Source of the DNA: Bacteroidota bacterium
GTDB taxonomy: Bacteria; Bacteroidota; Bacteroidia; Chitinophagales; Chitinophagaceae
Reading direction: 5' to 3'
Assembly (NCBI GenBank): GCA_016868775.1
Contig: VGFT01000001.1
Location: 372,001 to 436,000 of the forward strand
DNA: 64,000 nt
Shown here: piece by piece, positions 45,064 to 52,287 of the stretch
Layout: each line of letters opens with the position of its first letter
How positions within the stretch are numbered: position 1 is the first letter of the stretch
The notes under the pieces: generated by a model
Seen by the model: the letters and a program-made list of their open reading frames with translations, nothing else
Told to the model about the DNA's origin: nothing
The model's database searches: none
Made by a program: the position numbers and the translations under genes

Positions 45064-45485
45064 CAAGAGGGGCACTGACCCGACACCACCATTTCTACTT
45101 GATTGATCGAATATCCTTTGGGCAATTTGATGGAAGGAGTTGCCACACTATCCAGACAATAGGTATTGTCGCATCGCTTACAAACAAAGTGAACGTGATG
45201 ATCGTGGTGGTGACCCGAGGCGCATTCATCTTTACAGAGTGCATAACGAATGCTATTGTCATTCGTGGGAATGGAATGGATCAATCCTTTGTCCACGAAG
45301 GATTGCAGCGTACGGTAAATAGTAACGCGATCATAGCGTGCGCCGAGTTTTTTCTCAATATCGGCATGGGCCAAAGCCCCTTTTCGGCTTAGAAATATGA
45401 CTAAGATGTCTTTTCGTCCGCCGGTTACACTAAGTCCGTGTGCCTTGAGGAGTGCGATGGATTCTTCTTGATGCACGGTAGCCAT
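45057..45485 (-). CDS. Fur-family metal-responsive repressor
   Basis: 142 aa. Winged helix at the N-terminus (LKAHGLSVTGGRKDILVIFL, RVTIYRTLQSFVDKGLIH). The dimerisation domain has HHHDHHVHFVCKRCDNTYC and ends GQCPSC, giving two CxxC pairs for a structural zinc and a His-rich regulatory site. Fur, Zur and PerR types cannot be told apart by eye. Its ATG lies 1 nt after the SCO1 stop, so it is translated with SCO1, and it sits close to a divergent MerC-domain gene. Together these suggest a metal-homeostasis cluster under its own control. Confidence 0.9.
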   Translation of the reverse strand: MATVHQEESIALLKAHGLSVTGGRKDILVIFLSRKGALAHADIEKKLGARYDRVTIYRTLQSFVDKGLIHSIPTNDNSIRYALCKDECASGHHHDHHVHFVCKRCDNTYCLDSVATPSIKLPKGYSINQVEMVVSGQCPSCQ

Positions 45486-45486
45486 A

Positions 45487-46113
45487 CTATAATTTTTTTA
45501 CGGGCGGGTCGTTCAGTAAGTTACGGGCCGACTTGATCAAGTCTTTTACTTCGGAAGGTTTGAGTCCGTCTATGATCTTTCGTACATCTCCATTTTGATC
45601 CACCAGCGCCCAGAATTGTGTATGCAAAAAATCATCTTCGATATTGGCCGGATTGTTCGCCGGGTCATCGATGGTATAACTCACCCGCGCGACCGTGTAC
45701 AAACTATCTTTTCGGCCCGTCACAAAAATCCAGCGACGGGTATCCACTTGCATGGAGTCGCTGTACTTTTTTAGTTGTGGCACGGAATCCGTTTCCGGAT
45801 CACAGGTGTGGGAAATGATCTTGAAATTAGGTTCATCGCGAAACGCTTCGTAAACAAGGCGCATGTTGTTGTTCATGCGGGGACAAATTCCCTTACAGGT
45901 AGTAAAGAAAAACTCGGCTACGTATACCTTGCCGATAAAATCTTTTTCCGTTACCGGCTGTCCGTCCTGATTCTGAAATTGAAACGGTCTTACATAACTG
46001 ACAGGAGTCACCTTTGGCGTTGAAAATCCCGGGATCAACTGTGTCAAGGCAAAATAAAACAACCCGATCAGCGCTCCGAAAAAACCAAAATAGATCCAAC
46101 CCTTTTTCGACAT
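45487..46113 (-). CDS. SCO1/SenC family copper chaperone
   Basis: About 208 aa from the ATG at 46113 (MSKKGWIYFGFFGALIGLFYF, a membrane anchor); the upstream ORF start is less likely. The thioredoxin fold carries the copper-binding TCKGICPRM (CxxxCP), and a later His in DDFLHTQFW completes the site. It helps assemble the CuA centre of cytochrome oxidase or handles thiol redox in the periplasm. The first gene of a two-gene operon with the Fur-family repressor, 1 nt apart. Divergent from the MerC-domain gene across a spacer of about 70 nt. Confidence 0.93.
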   Translation of the reverse strand: MSKKGWIYFGFFGALIGLFYFALTQLIPGFSTPKVTPVSYVRPFQFQNQDGQPVTEKDFIGKVYVAEFFFTTCKGICPRMNNNMRLVYEAFRDEPNFKIISHTCDPETDSVPQLKKYSDSMQVDTRRWIFVTGRKDSLYTVARVSYTIDDPANNPANIEDDFLHTQFWALVDQNGDVRKIIDGLKPSEVKDLIKSARNLLNDPPVKKL

Positions 46114-46149
46114 AAGAACACAAAGATACAACCAGATAGGGGTTGTCTT

Positions 46150-46162
46150 GCAACCATGTTGC
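46150..46162. promoter_or_regulatory. Candidate operator between SCO1 and MerC-domain genes
   Basis: GCAACCATGTTGC is a perfect 5+3+5 palindrome, overlapped by a second inverted repeat GGTTG tcttg CAACC (46141-46155). It lies 20 nt before the MerC-domain ATG in the spacer of the divergent genes, a sensible site for the Fur-family repressor encoded next door. Binding is inferred only from position and symmetry. Confidence 0.4.
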
Positions 46163-46181
46163 TTTTTTGTACTTTCATGAG

Positions 46182-46574
46182 ATGTTTCGAAAGATCAATT
46201 GGGATGCCTGGGGAATCGGGGCCTCGCTGGCCTGCGCGATCCACTGCGCCCTGTTGCCCCTGTTTTTTACTTCGCTTCCGCTCTTTGGTGTTAATATTAT
46301 ACACAATGTTTGGTTTGAGGCGGGGATGATTGGTCTCGCTTTGGGAATTGGAACCTATAGTTTGTGGCATGGATACCAGAAACATCACCATCGTTTTCGG
46401 CACCTGATTTTCTTTTATATCGGATCCGGCTCTCTGATTACTAAACAATTTTTCATCCGCTACGAAAATTGGCTGCTGGTGCCCGCCGTAATCCTAATTA
46501 TTCTGGCCCATGTACAGAATTATCGGGCTTGTCGAGTACATGATCATGGGCATGCCGAAGACTGTGAACATTAA
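46182..46574 (+). CDS. MerC-domain integral membrane protein
   Basis: About 130 aa from the ATG at 46182 (MFRKINWDAWGIGAS). Four membrane segments. The first contains ASLACAIHCALLPLF, the Cys/His pair typical of the MerC mercury-transport domain. The tail is His-rich (CRVHDHGHAEDCEH), and a cytosolic HHHRFRH loop is also present. No other mer genes are nearby, so in this setting it is more likely a general thiophilic-metal or zinc transporter or sensor than a mercury-resistance protein. Divergent from SCO1-Fur. Its stop adjoins an AGTTTGG-word array. Confidence 0.85.
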   Translation: MFRKINWDAWGIGASLACAIHCALLPLFFTSLPLFGVNIIHNVWFEAGMIGLALGIGTYSLWHGYQKHHHRFRHLIFFYIGSGSLITKQFFIRYENWLLVPAVILIILAHVQNYRACRVHDHGHAEDCEH

Positions 46575-46604
46575 AGTTTGGGCAGTTTGGATAGTTTGGG
46601 AGTT
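46572..46604. repeat. CCAAACT-word intergenic array, copy B (inverted)
   Basis: Starts at the MerC-domain stop: TAAAGTTTGGGCAGTTTGG, then ATAGTTTGGGAGTT. These are the reverse complement of the words at 27,957-28,008, including the CTCCCAAACT variant. Three words at 9-10-nt spacing. Followed 14 nt later by the next ATG. Confidence 0.65.
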
Positions 46605-46618
46605 AAAAGTTTTTAGTT

Positions 46619-47035
46619 ATGAAGTTTTTAGTTGTAGCGTTTGTGTTGGGATTGATTTCGTTTCAAGCCTTGGGGCAGGAGGCGGAGATACGGGCATTAT
46701 TGGCTAAGCAAACGGAGGCCTGGAATCGGGGCGATGTGGAAGGGTTCATGGAGGGGTATTGGAAGAATGATTCTCTGATGTTTATTGGCAAATCGGGGAT
46801 TACGTATGGCTGGCAACAAACGCTGGACAATTACAAGAAAGGATATCCGGATAAAACGGCGATGGGGCAACTGACCTTTACCCTGATCGAAATGAACCTC
46901 CTCTCGAAAAAATATTTCTCCGTCGTCGGAAAATGGCACCTGAAACGAACCATCGGTGATCTAAGCGGACACTATACCCTTCTTTTGAAAAAGATCAAGG
47001 GGAAATGGGTGATTGTGAAGGATCATAGTAGTTAG
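46619..47035 (+). CDS. Secreted NTF2-like (SnoaL/DUF4440-type) protein
   Basis: 138 aa with a signal peptide ending ALGQ. The mature part is a single cone-shaped alpha/beta domain: IRALLAKQTEAWNRGDVEGFMEGYW, then YGWQQTLDNYKKGYPDK, and strands ending KKIKGKWVIVKDHSS. This is the NTF2-like DUF4440/SnoaL-type pattern found in ketosteroid isomerase relatives and small ligand-binding proteins. No catalytic residues can be assigned. It lies between two word-array islands and has no evident operon partner. Confidence 0.85.
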   Translation: MKFLVVAFVLGLISFQALGQEAEIRALLAKQTEAWNRGDVEGFMEGYWKNDSLMFIGKSGITYGWQQTLDNYKKGYPDKTAMGQLTFTLIEMNLLSKKYFSVVGKWHLKRTIGDLSGHYTLLLKKIKGKWVIVKDHSS

Positions 47036-47043
47036 AGTGAATT

Positions 47044-47128
47044 GTCCGCTGTCCACCGGCCGCAGTCCGCGGAGATTGGATATTCGACATTGGACTGCAT
47101 CGGACACCGGACTTCGGACATTGGACTA
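47044..47128. repeat. GTCC/GGAC-word intergenic island
   Basis: Left: GTCCGCTGTCCACCGG and AGTCCGCGG. Right: GGACTGCATCGGACACCGG, then CGGACATTGGACTA. The arms are inverted relative to one another, like the TTTAGGG islands. GACATTGGACT occurs twice. Read on the minus strand, the stop of the small membrane protein (TAG) is the start of TAGTCCAATGTCCG. Lies between convergent genes. Confidence 0.65.
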
Positions 47129-47353
47129 CTTCGCTGCCCTCAACCGAAACAAATACCGAATCAATCCAAAAAGGGCAACAGCTACACAGATATAATAGAT
47201 CAAGCAAACCCAAAAGGGGTAGCGTTCGGGAAAGGCCAATCCAAAATAAAAACCTATGGTGGCGGAACCGATCATCCAAATGAGGGTCCACGTCAAGGCA
47301 TTAATGATACGTATAAAAAACCGGCTTACTTGGGGATCCCAACCTTGTTCCAT
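47126..47353 (-). CDS. Small two-helix membrane protein
   Basis: 75 aa. N-terminal amphipathic part (DPQVSRFFIRIINALTWT) running into two hydrophobic segments (about 20-40 and 46-66) and a basic end (RYLFRLRAAK). No family is recognised with confidence. The start codon context, coding-like composition and a 26-nt spacing after the GH25 gene support a real gene at the end of the uvrD-GH25 operon. The stop lies at the edge of the GTCC-word island. Confidence 0.6.
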   Translation of the reverse strand: MEQGWDPQVSRFFIRIINALTWTLIWMIGSATIGFYFGLAFPERYPFWVCLIYYICVAVALFGLIRYLFRLRAAK

Positions 47354-47379
47354 AGTATAGATATCAAGTCATAACAGAA

Positions 47380-48168
47380 TTACCGGCGTATTGTTGGGGG
47401 GATTCGAAGAGAGTTAAAAGCAGCTCGAGAACCATTGAACACGTTGAAATCTACCCCCGTACTAATCCCATTCACACGACCCCGGTCGTTATGCTGCCAG
47501 AACGACCAGCCCGCAAACACCCGGGGCACACAGCGCTCATAATAATGAGCAACCCAAAGCGGATAAGCAGAAAAATGAATAAGTAAATAGCGATTATAAA
47601 ATTTCGCATTGGAATAAATGATCGGTTTAACCTTATAGTGTTGCTCTAACCGAACAATCCACTCCCGAACACCCTCTACCAGTTGCTGTGGCGTTACCCC
47701 TCCCAACTCTTCTACATCCAGCACGGGAGGAAGATCCCCCGGCAGCAAACGAACTTGACGAATAAAGTGCTCGGCCTGTTGACGTCCGCTCAACTGAGGT
47801 TTAAAATAATGATAGGCGCCCCGAACCATTCGAGTGCGACTGATCATCCGCCAATTTCTTTCAAATTGAGGATCGGTGTACTGCAATCCCTCTGTTGCTT
47901 TCATGAAACCAAAATCAAGCCGGAGCAATTGAACATTCATTTCGGAAACAGCTTCCCAATCAATCGTTTGCTGGTAGCGAGAAACATCTATGCCATGTAT
48001 CGAGTAGCCGGTTGGTATAGAAATGCCTAGGGTAGAGTAGCGCGCCTTGGAGGGGCAGCTATAGAAACGGTACTGATAATAAAACCACCCTATACCGGCG
48101 AAAAGAAGGAAAAGTAAAAAGACAATTATAGCAGCGAGACGAGCCCGTCTCTTTTTAAAAAACTTCAT
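47380..48168 (-). CDS. Membrane-anchored GH25 lysozyme
   Basis: About 262 aa from the ATG at 48168 (MKFFKKRRARLAAI); the ORF-track start is a GTG two codons upstream. A basic N-terminus and one membrane helix are followed by a GH25 barrel: GIDVSRYQQTIDWEAV, FGFMKATEGLQY, LPPVLDVEELGG and IIYSNAKFYNRY. The Asp and Glu in DVSRYQ and LDVEEL are the family's active-site residues. It should cleave peptidoglycan between MurNAc and GlcNAc. It lies 15 nt after uvrD on the same strand, which is probably only transcriptional neighbourhood. Confidence 0.93.
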   Translation of the reverse strand: MKFFKKRRARLAAIIVFLLFLLFAGIGWFYYQYRFYSCPSKARYSTLGISIPTGYSIHGIDVSRYQQTIDWEAVSEMNVQLLRLDFGFMKATEGLQYTDPQFERNWRMISRTRMVRGAYHYFKPQLSGRQQAEHFIRQVRLLPGDLPPVLDVEELGGVTPQQLVEGVREWIVRLEQHYKVKPIIYSNAKFYNRYLLIHFSAYPLWVAHYYERCVPRVFAGWSFWQHNDRGRVNGISTGVDFNVFNGSRAAFNSLRIPPTIRR

Positions 48169-48183
48169 CGGCACCCTTATTAA

Positions 48184-50544
48184 CTACTTAACGATCCGAA
48201 GTTTCGCATATTGTAACATGATCTTTTTCTCTCCATTTTTTTCAAATTGGACAGTGGCGATCGGGTTGTGAGCTGATCCTTCCATTTTAACAACTTCTCC
48301 AAATCCGAATTTTTGATGTTCCACACGCTGACCTTCTTGCAGATCAGAGGTGTCGCTAGGCTCAAAATCCGAACTGGGGGTGTGGGGGTTTACTTTGGGA
48401 CTTGCGGGCTTGGCCGGTTTCCAGGTTGAGTTGTCCAAAGCGGCCTTTTCCTGATAATAGGACTTTGTCTGTGTTTGAGGACGTCCCGATTCCCCGTCAT
48501 CCGAGGTTTTCCATCCCCGCATCCGTTGATTGGCTGCTGCACCGCCCCATCGGGTACCGGGAGTCGCCGAATGTCCCACCAAAGAACGCTCTACCCGATC
48601 GACGGGGATTTCATCCAAAAAACGACTAGGCTCATTTTGTACCAGTTGTCCGAAACGATACCGAGTGTTTGCATAGGTGATCCACAACCGCTCTTTGGCC
48701 CGGGTGATCACGACATAAAAAAGTCGACGCTCTTCCTCTAGTTCTTCCCGCGTGTTGATGGCCATCGCATTGGGAAACAACATTTCTTCAAGTCCAACCG
48801 CAAACACGCCCCGAAACTCCAGCCCCTTTGCGGCGTGAATCGTCATCATCTTCACCGTATCGGCGTTGGCATCCGCCTCATCCGCATCGGTCAGCAACGT
48901 GATTTGCTGCAGATAAGCGCCCAGGCTTTTGTCGACCAATTCTCCATCTTCCGTATCCGGACTTTCCGTCCATTCCTTTATTGAGTTCAACAACTCCTGA
49001 ATATTCTCATAGCGCTGTACCCCCTCGGTGCTTTTATCGTTGAATAGCTCCTTGACTACGTTTGTCTGTTTCCCGACGTGAAAAGCCAAGTCATATGCGT
49101 TGCTGTTGGACAACATACTCTGAAAGCTGCGAATCATTGTGGTAAAGTCCTCCAAAGCCGTAAGGGTCCCTGCGCGAAACCCGTGATCGCGCGCATGGAG
49201 CAAGATCTCCCAAACCGATGTGTTGGTTGTGTTAGATAAAAGGATGAGTTTATCAAGTGTGGTCTTCCCGATTCCCCGGGCCGGATAATTGATGATGCGC
49301 TTGAGGGCTTCTTCGTCTTTCGGATTCACGGTTAACCGCAAATACGCGACCAGGTCTTTTACCTCTTTCCGTTGATAAAAGCTGATGCCGCCGTAGATGG
49401 TGTAGGGCAATCCCATTCGACGCAGTGCCTCTTCAAAGGCCCGGCTTTGAGCATTGGTGCGATACAGAATGGCGAAATCCTTGTTCTGATAATGATTCCG
49501 GAGCTTTTGCTCTTGTATGGTATCCGCAATGAGCTTGCCTTCGTCGTTGTCGGTCATGGTACGGATCAATCGGATCTTTTCACCGGATTGATTCTCGGTA
49601 AAAAGGGATTTTTCAATCTGTCCCTTATTCTGGCGGATTACTTCATTGGCGGTCTCCAGTATGTTTTGTGTGCTTCGGTAGTTTTGTTCCAACTTGACCA
49701 CTTTCACCTGGTCATAATCTTTTTGGAATTGCAAGATGTTCTGAATGGTGGCCCCTCGGAAACTATAAATGCTTTGTGCATCATCGCCCACCACGCAAAC
49801 ATTTTCGTGCATGGCGCCCAACAATTTTATGATCTCGTATTGTGCCGGATTGGTATCCTGATACTCATCGATCAGGATATAGCGAAATTTATGCTGGTAG
49901 CGGGATAAACACTCCGGAACGGCGCGCAGGAGTTCATAAAATTTCAACAAGAGATCGTCAAAATCCATGGCTCCATTCTTGAAGCAGCGCTTGGCGTATC
50001 GGTCGAAGATTTCCCCGATCATCGGGCGGTTGGCGCGAAGATCTTCTTGCTGGATCCCGTAATCGTTGCGGTATTCGTCGGGGCCGATCAATGCATTTTT
50101 TGCTGCGGAGATTCGGTTGTAAACCGTGGAGGGTTTGTAGTGCTTATCGTCCAAATTCAATTCCTGGATCACCGACTTTAGGACGCTTTTCGCATCGTCC
50201 GTGTCGTAAATCGTAAAGTGTCGCGGATAACCGATGCTGTCGGCTTCAAAACGAAGAATGCGTGCAAAGACGGAGTGAAACGTGCCGATATAAAGGTTTC
50301 GGGCTTCGCCGGAGCCAAGTATATGTTCAACGCGCTCCTTCATTTCCCGCGCGGCTTTGTTCGTGAAGGTGAGGGCGAGAATGTTGAATGCATCCACCTT
50401 GTGTTCGGCCATCAGATGAATGATGCGGGTGGTGAGTACGCGGGTCTTGCCGCTGCCGGCTCCGGCGACGATCATCTGGGGACCGTCCTTATGCAACACT
50501 GCTTCTCGCTGGCGTTCGTTCAATCCGTTTAAATAGGCCGACAT
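48184..50544 (-). CDS. uvrD: UvrD/PcrA-type DNA helicase
   Basis: About 786 aa from the ATG at 50544 (MSAYLNGLNERQREAV); the ORF-track start is a TTG. Superfamily 1A 3'-5' helicase. Visible motifs: Walker A AGAGSGKTRVL, TFTNKAAREMKERV (Ia), ILIDEYQDTNPAQYEI (II), GDDAQSIYSFRGA (III), VVKLEQNYRST (IV), TIHAAKGLEF (V) and LFYVVITRAKERL (VI). The C-terminal tail VEHQKFGFGEVVKMEG is typical of PcrA. It works in mismatch and excision repair and clears proteins from DNA. First gene of a minus-strand unit with GH25 and the small membrane protein. Confidence 0.97.
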   Translation of the reverse strand: MSAYLNGLNERQREAVLHKDGPQMIVAGAGSGKTRVLTTRIIHLMAEHKVDAFNILALTFTNKAAREMKERVEHILGSGEARNLYIGTFHSVFARILRFEADSIGYPRHFTIYDTDDAKSVLKSVIQELNLDDKHYKPSTVYNRISAAKNALIGPDEYRNDYGIQQEDLRANRPMIGEIFDRYAKRCFKNGAMDFDDLLLKFYELLRAVPECLSRYQHKFRYILIDEYQDTNPAQYEIIKLLGAMHENVCVVGDDAQSIYSFRGATIQNILQFQKDYDQVKVVKLEQNYRSTQNILETANEVIRQNKGQIEKSLFTENQSGEKIRLIRTMTDNDEGKLIADTIQEQKLRNHYQNKDFAILYRTNAQSRAFEEALRRMGLPYTIYGGISFYQRKEVKDLVAYLRLTVNPKDEEALKRIINYPARGIGKTTLDKLILLSNTTNTSVWEILLHARDHGFRAGTLTALEDFTTMIRSFQSMLSNSNAYDLAFHVGKQTNVVKELFNDKSTEGVQRYENIQELLNSIKEWTESPDTEDGELVDKSLGAYLQQITLLTDADEADANADTVKMMTIHAAKGLEFRGVFAVGLEEMLFPNAMAINTREELEEERRLFYVVITRAKERLWITYANTRYRFGQLVQNEPSRFLDEIPVDRVERSLVGHSATPGTRWGGAAANQRMRGWKTSDDGESGRPQTQTKSYYQEKAALDNSTWKPAKPASPKVNPHTPSSDFEPSDTSDLQEGQRVEHQKFGFGEVVKMEGSAHNPIATVQFEKNGEKKIMLQYAKLRIVK

Positions 50545-50656
50545 GAGTCGCAAGTTAGTGGTAAAAGGCAGCGAGCCGAGAAATGTGGATTAATTTGACG
50601 AAGCATTAAGAAATCGGAGGGGTTGGGGGTAGGCCATTCGAAAGGGGCGATTGAAC

Positions 50657-50664
50657 TAACTTTG
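50657..50664 (+). promoter_or_regulatory. TAnnTTTG -7 element before the asparaginase gene
   Basis: TAACTTTG ends 14 nt before the ATG at 50679. Spacing gives a predicted leader of only a few nucleotides. Confidence 0.45.
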
Positions 50665-50678
50665 TCGAAAGCTTGCAC

Positions 50679-51173
50679 ATGGGCATTCGCATTTTCATTA
50701 CGGGAGGAACCTTTGATAAAGAATACAATGAGTTAACCGGACAGTTGTATTTCAAAGACACACATCTGCACGACTTACTGGAGTTGGGTCGTTCCCGGCT
50801 AGACGCGGAGATCCGTACCCTCATGATGATCGATAGTTTGGAGATGTCGGACGAGGACCGCGAGCTGATCGCGCATCAGTGTAAAAATTGCGACGAGGAC
50901 CGAATCGTGATCACACACGGAACCGACACAATGGCCGAAACGGCCGACTACTTACAAAAACACGTTGCCGGAAAGACGATCGTCCTCACCGGCGCCATGA
51001 TCCCCATCAAATTCGGAAGTTCAGACGGGCTGTTCAACCTCGGCTCAGCCTTGGCTTTTGCTCAAACACTGCCCGCTGGCATATATGTGGCCATGAACGG
51101 TCGCTATTTCGTTGCAGGAAATGTACAGAAGAACCGAGAGAGCGGAACGTTTGAAGAGAAAAAGAGCGTTTAG
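50679..51173 (+). CDS. Single-domain asparaginase-like protein
   Basis: 164 aa from the ATG at 50679 (MGIRIFITGGTFDKEY); the ORF track counts an upstream TTG. Only the N-terminal alpha/beta domain of asparaginase is present: catalytic Thr in GGTFD, the second Thr/Asp pair in THGTDTMAETADYL, and the Lys region TGAMIPIKFGSSD. It stops at about residue 164, where classical asparaginases continue for another 150 residues. Short asparaginase-domain proteins exist as a family in other bacteria, so this may be natural. However, its stop codon TAG is part of a TTTAGGG-type word island, so recent truncation cannot be excluded. Confidence 0.8.
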   Translation: MGIRIFITGGTFDKEYNELTGQLYFKDTHLHDLLELGRSRLDAEIRTLMMIDSLEMSDEDRELIAHQCKNCDEDRIVITHGTDTMAETADYLQKHVAGKTIVLTGAMIPIKFGSSDGLFNLGSALAFAQTLPAGIYVAMNGRYFVAGNVQKNRESGTFEEKKSV

Positions 51174-51258
51174 AGAATAGGGTTTAGTGTTTAGCAATGA
51201 ACATAAATCTTTAAGAAATATGTTATGGAACTAAACCCTAAACCCTGCTCCCTAAACG
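51167..51258. repeat. TTTAGGG-type intergenic word island, copy 4 (best inverted pair)
   Basis: Left arm CGTTTAGAGAATAGGGTTTAG plus TGTTTAG; right arm CTAAACCCTAAACCCTGCTC plus CCTAAACG. The two arms align over about 27 nt with few mismatches, separated by about 38 AT-rich nt. The TAG in the first word is the asparaginase stop codon. The right arm ends 6 nt from the stop of the convergent OmpA gene. Confidence 0.8.
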
Positions 51259-51264
51259 TTCGGC

Positions 51265-52155
51265 TTACTTCGGAGTCTCCAACAACTTGAAGAACTGATC
51301 CAGCTGAGGCAATACCACGATGCGGGTACGGCGGTTGGCAGCTCTACCTTCTTTCGTTGCATTATCCGAAATCGGACTGTACTCGCCGCGGCCGGCTGCA
51401 ACAATCTTTGAAGGATCTAGTCCGTATTGCTTTTGCAACAGACGAACTACCGTTGTCGCGCGCTTTACACTCAGATCCCAGTTGTCTGTGATAACACCAC
51501 TGCCGGTAAAGGGAATATTATCGGTGTGTCCCTCAACCATGAACTCTAAATCGGTCTGGTTTTTTAGCACGGTCGCCACTTTCCCCAGAACTCCTTTGGC
51601 TTTTTCAGTGATCTCGTAGCTACCGGTGGTAAAAAGAAGTTTGTCGGAGATGTCGATGAAGACCACTCCTTTGTCCACCTTGATATTGATATCCTGTTCA
51701 TCCAAGTTACCAATGGCTCCTTTCAAATTCATCACCAGAGCCATGTTCATGGAGTCTTTCTTAGCCATTTGTTGCTGTAAGGTTTGGATATAGGCATCTT
51801 TTACGCCCATGTTCTCCATAGATTTGCGGATGCTTTCTGCTTGCTGACTGGAAATCACCGACATGGTTTCCAGTTGTTTGATGGCCTGCGTATTATTCTG
51901 TTTCAAAAAATCAATTTGGCTATAGAGCTCGCTAACTTTCGTATCCATCAAGGCTTTTTCTCTTTCACAAGCTTCTTTTTGACGGGCCAAGGTGGCCTTA
52001 TCGGTAGCACAATCACTCAAATCGGTTTCGAGGGTCTTGTATTTGCTTTGCAGGGCTTGGAGTTCAGCTTGTGCTGACTTCAGCTTCTTACCACTTACGC
52101 AGGCACTCATAGAACCCAAGAGAAGGATTGAAAAAAGATAAAAACGGAATGGCAT
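51265..52155 (-). CDS. OmpA/MotB-like lipoprotein with coiled-coil linker
   Basis: 296 aa. The signal peptide ends in a lipobox-like SMSAC with Cys at about residue 19, so it is an outer-membrane lipoprotein. Residues about 25-125 are a long coiled coil (ELQALQSKYKTLETDLSDC, REKALMDTKVSELYSQIDFL). The C-terminal 120 residues form the OmpA peptidoglycan-binding domain (FMVEGHTDNIPFTG, DLSVKRATTVVRLLQKQYG, GRGEYSPISDNATKEGRAAN RR-type end). It probably bridges outer membrane and cell wall. Stands alone, with a short AT-rich spacer to cmoA and a word island at its 3' end. Confidence 0.92.
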   Translation of the reverse strand: MPFRFYLFSILLLGSMSACVSGKKLKSAQAELQALQSKYKTLETDLSDCATDKATLARQKEACEREKALMDTKVSELYSQIDFLKQNNTQAIKQLETMSVISSQQAESIRKSMENMGVKDAYIQTLQQQMAKKDSMNMALVMNLKGAIGNLDEQDINIKVDKGVVFIDISDKLLFTTGSYEITEKAKGVLGKVATVLKNQTDLEFMVEGHTDNIPFTGSGVITDNWDLSVKRATTVVRLLQKQYGLDPSKIVAAGRGEYSPISDNATKEGRAANRRTRIVVLPQLDQFFKLLETPK

Positions 52156-52287
52156 GGTTTTTAATTTTAGTTATTAGAGTATTTTAGATTAAAAATTCAC
52201 ACTAAAGGCCAAAAATCGGGACAAATATAAGCCCTTCAAAAGAGTCTGCCCCGTTTTATCGCTACCTTGCAAGTGAATTTTAACACT

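Noticed and set aside
51167-51258. CRISPR array or telomere-type sequence
   Set aside because: Words are 7-10 nt, degenerate and inverted, without unique spacers of constant length; the islands are internal to a chromosome segment.
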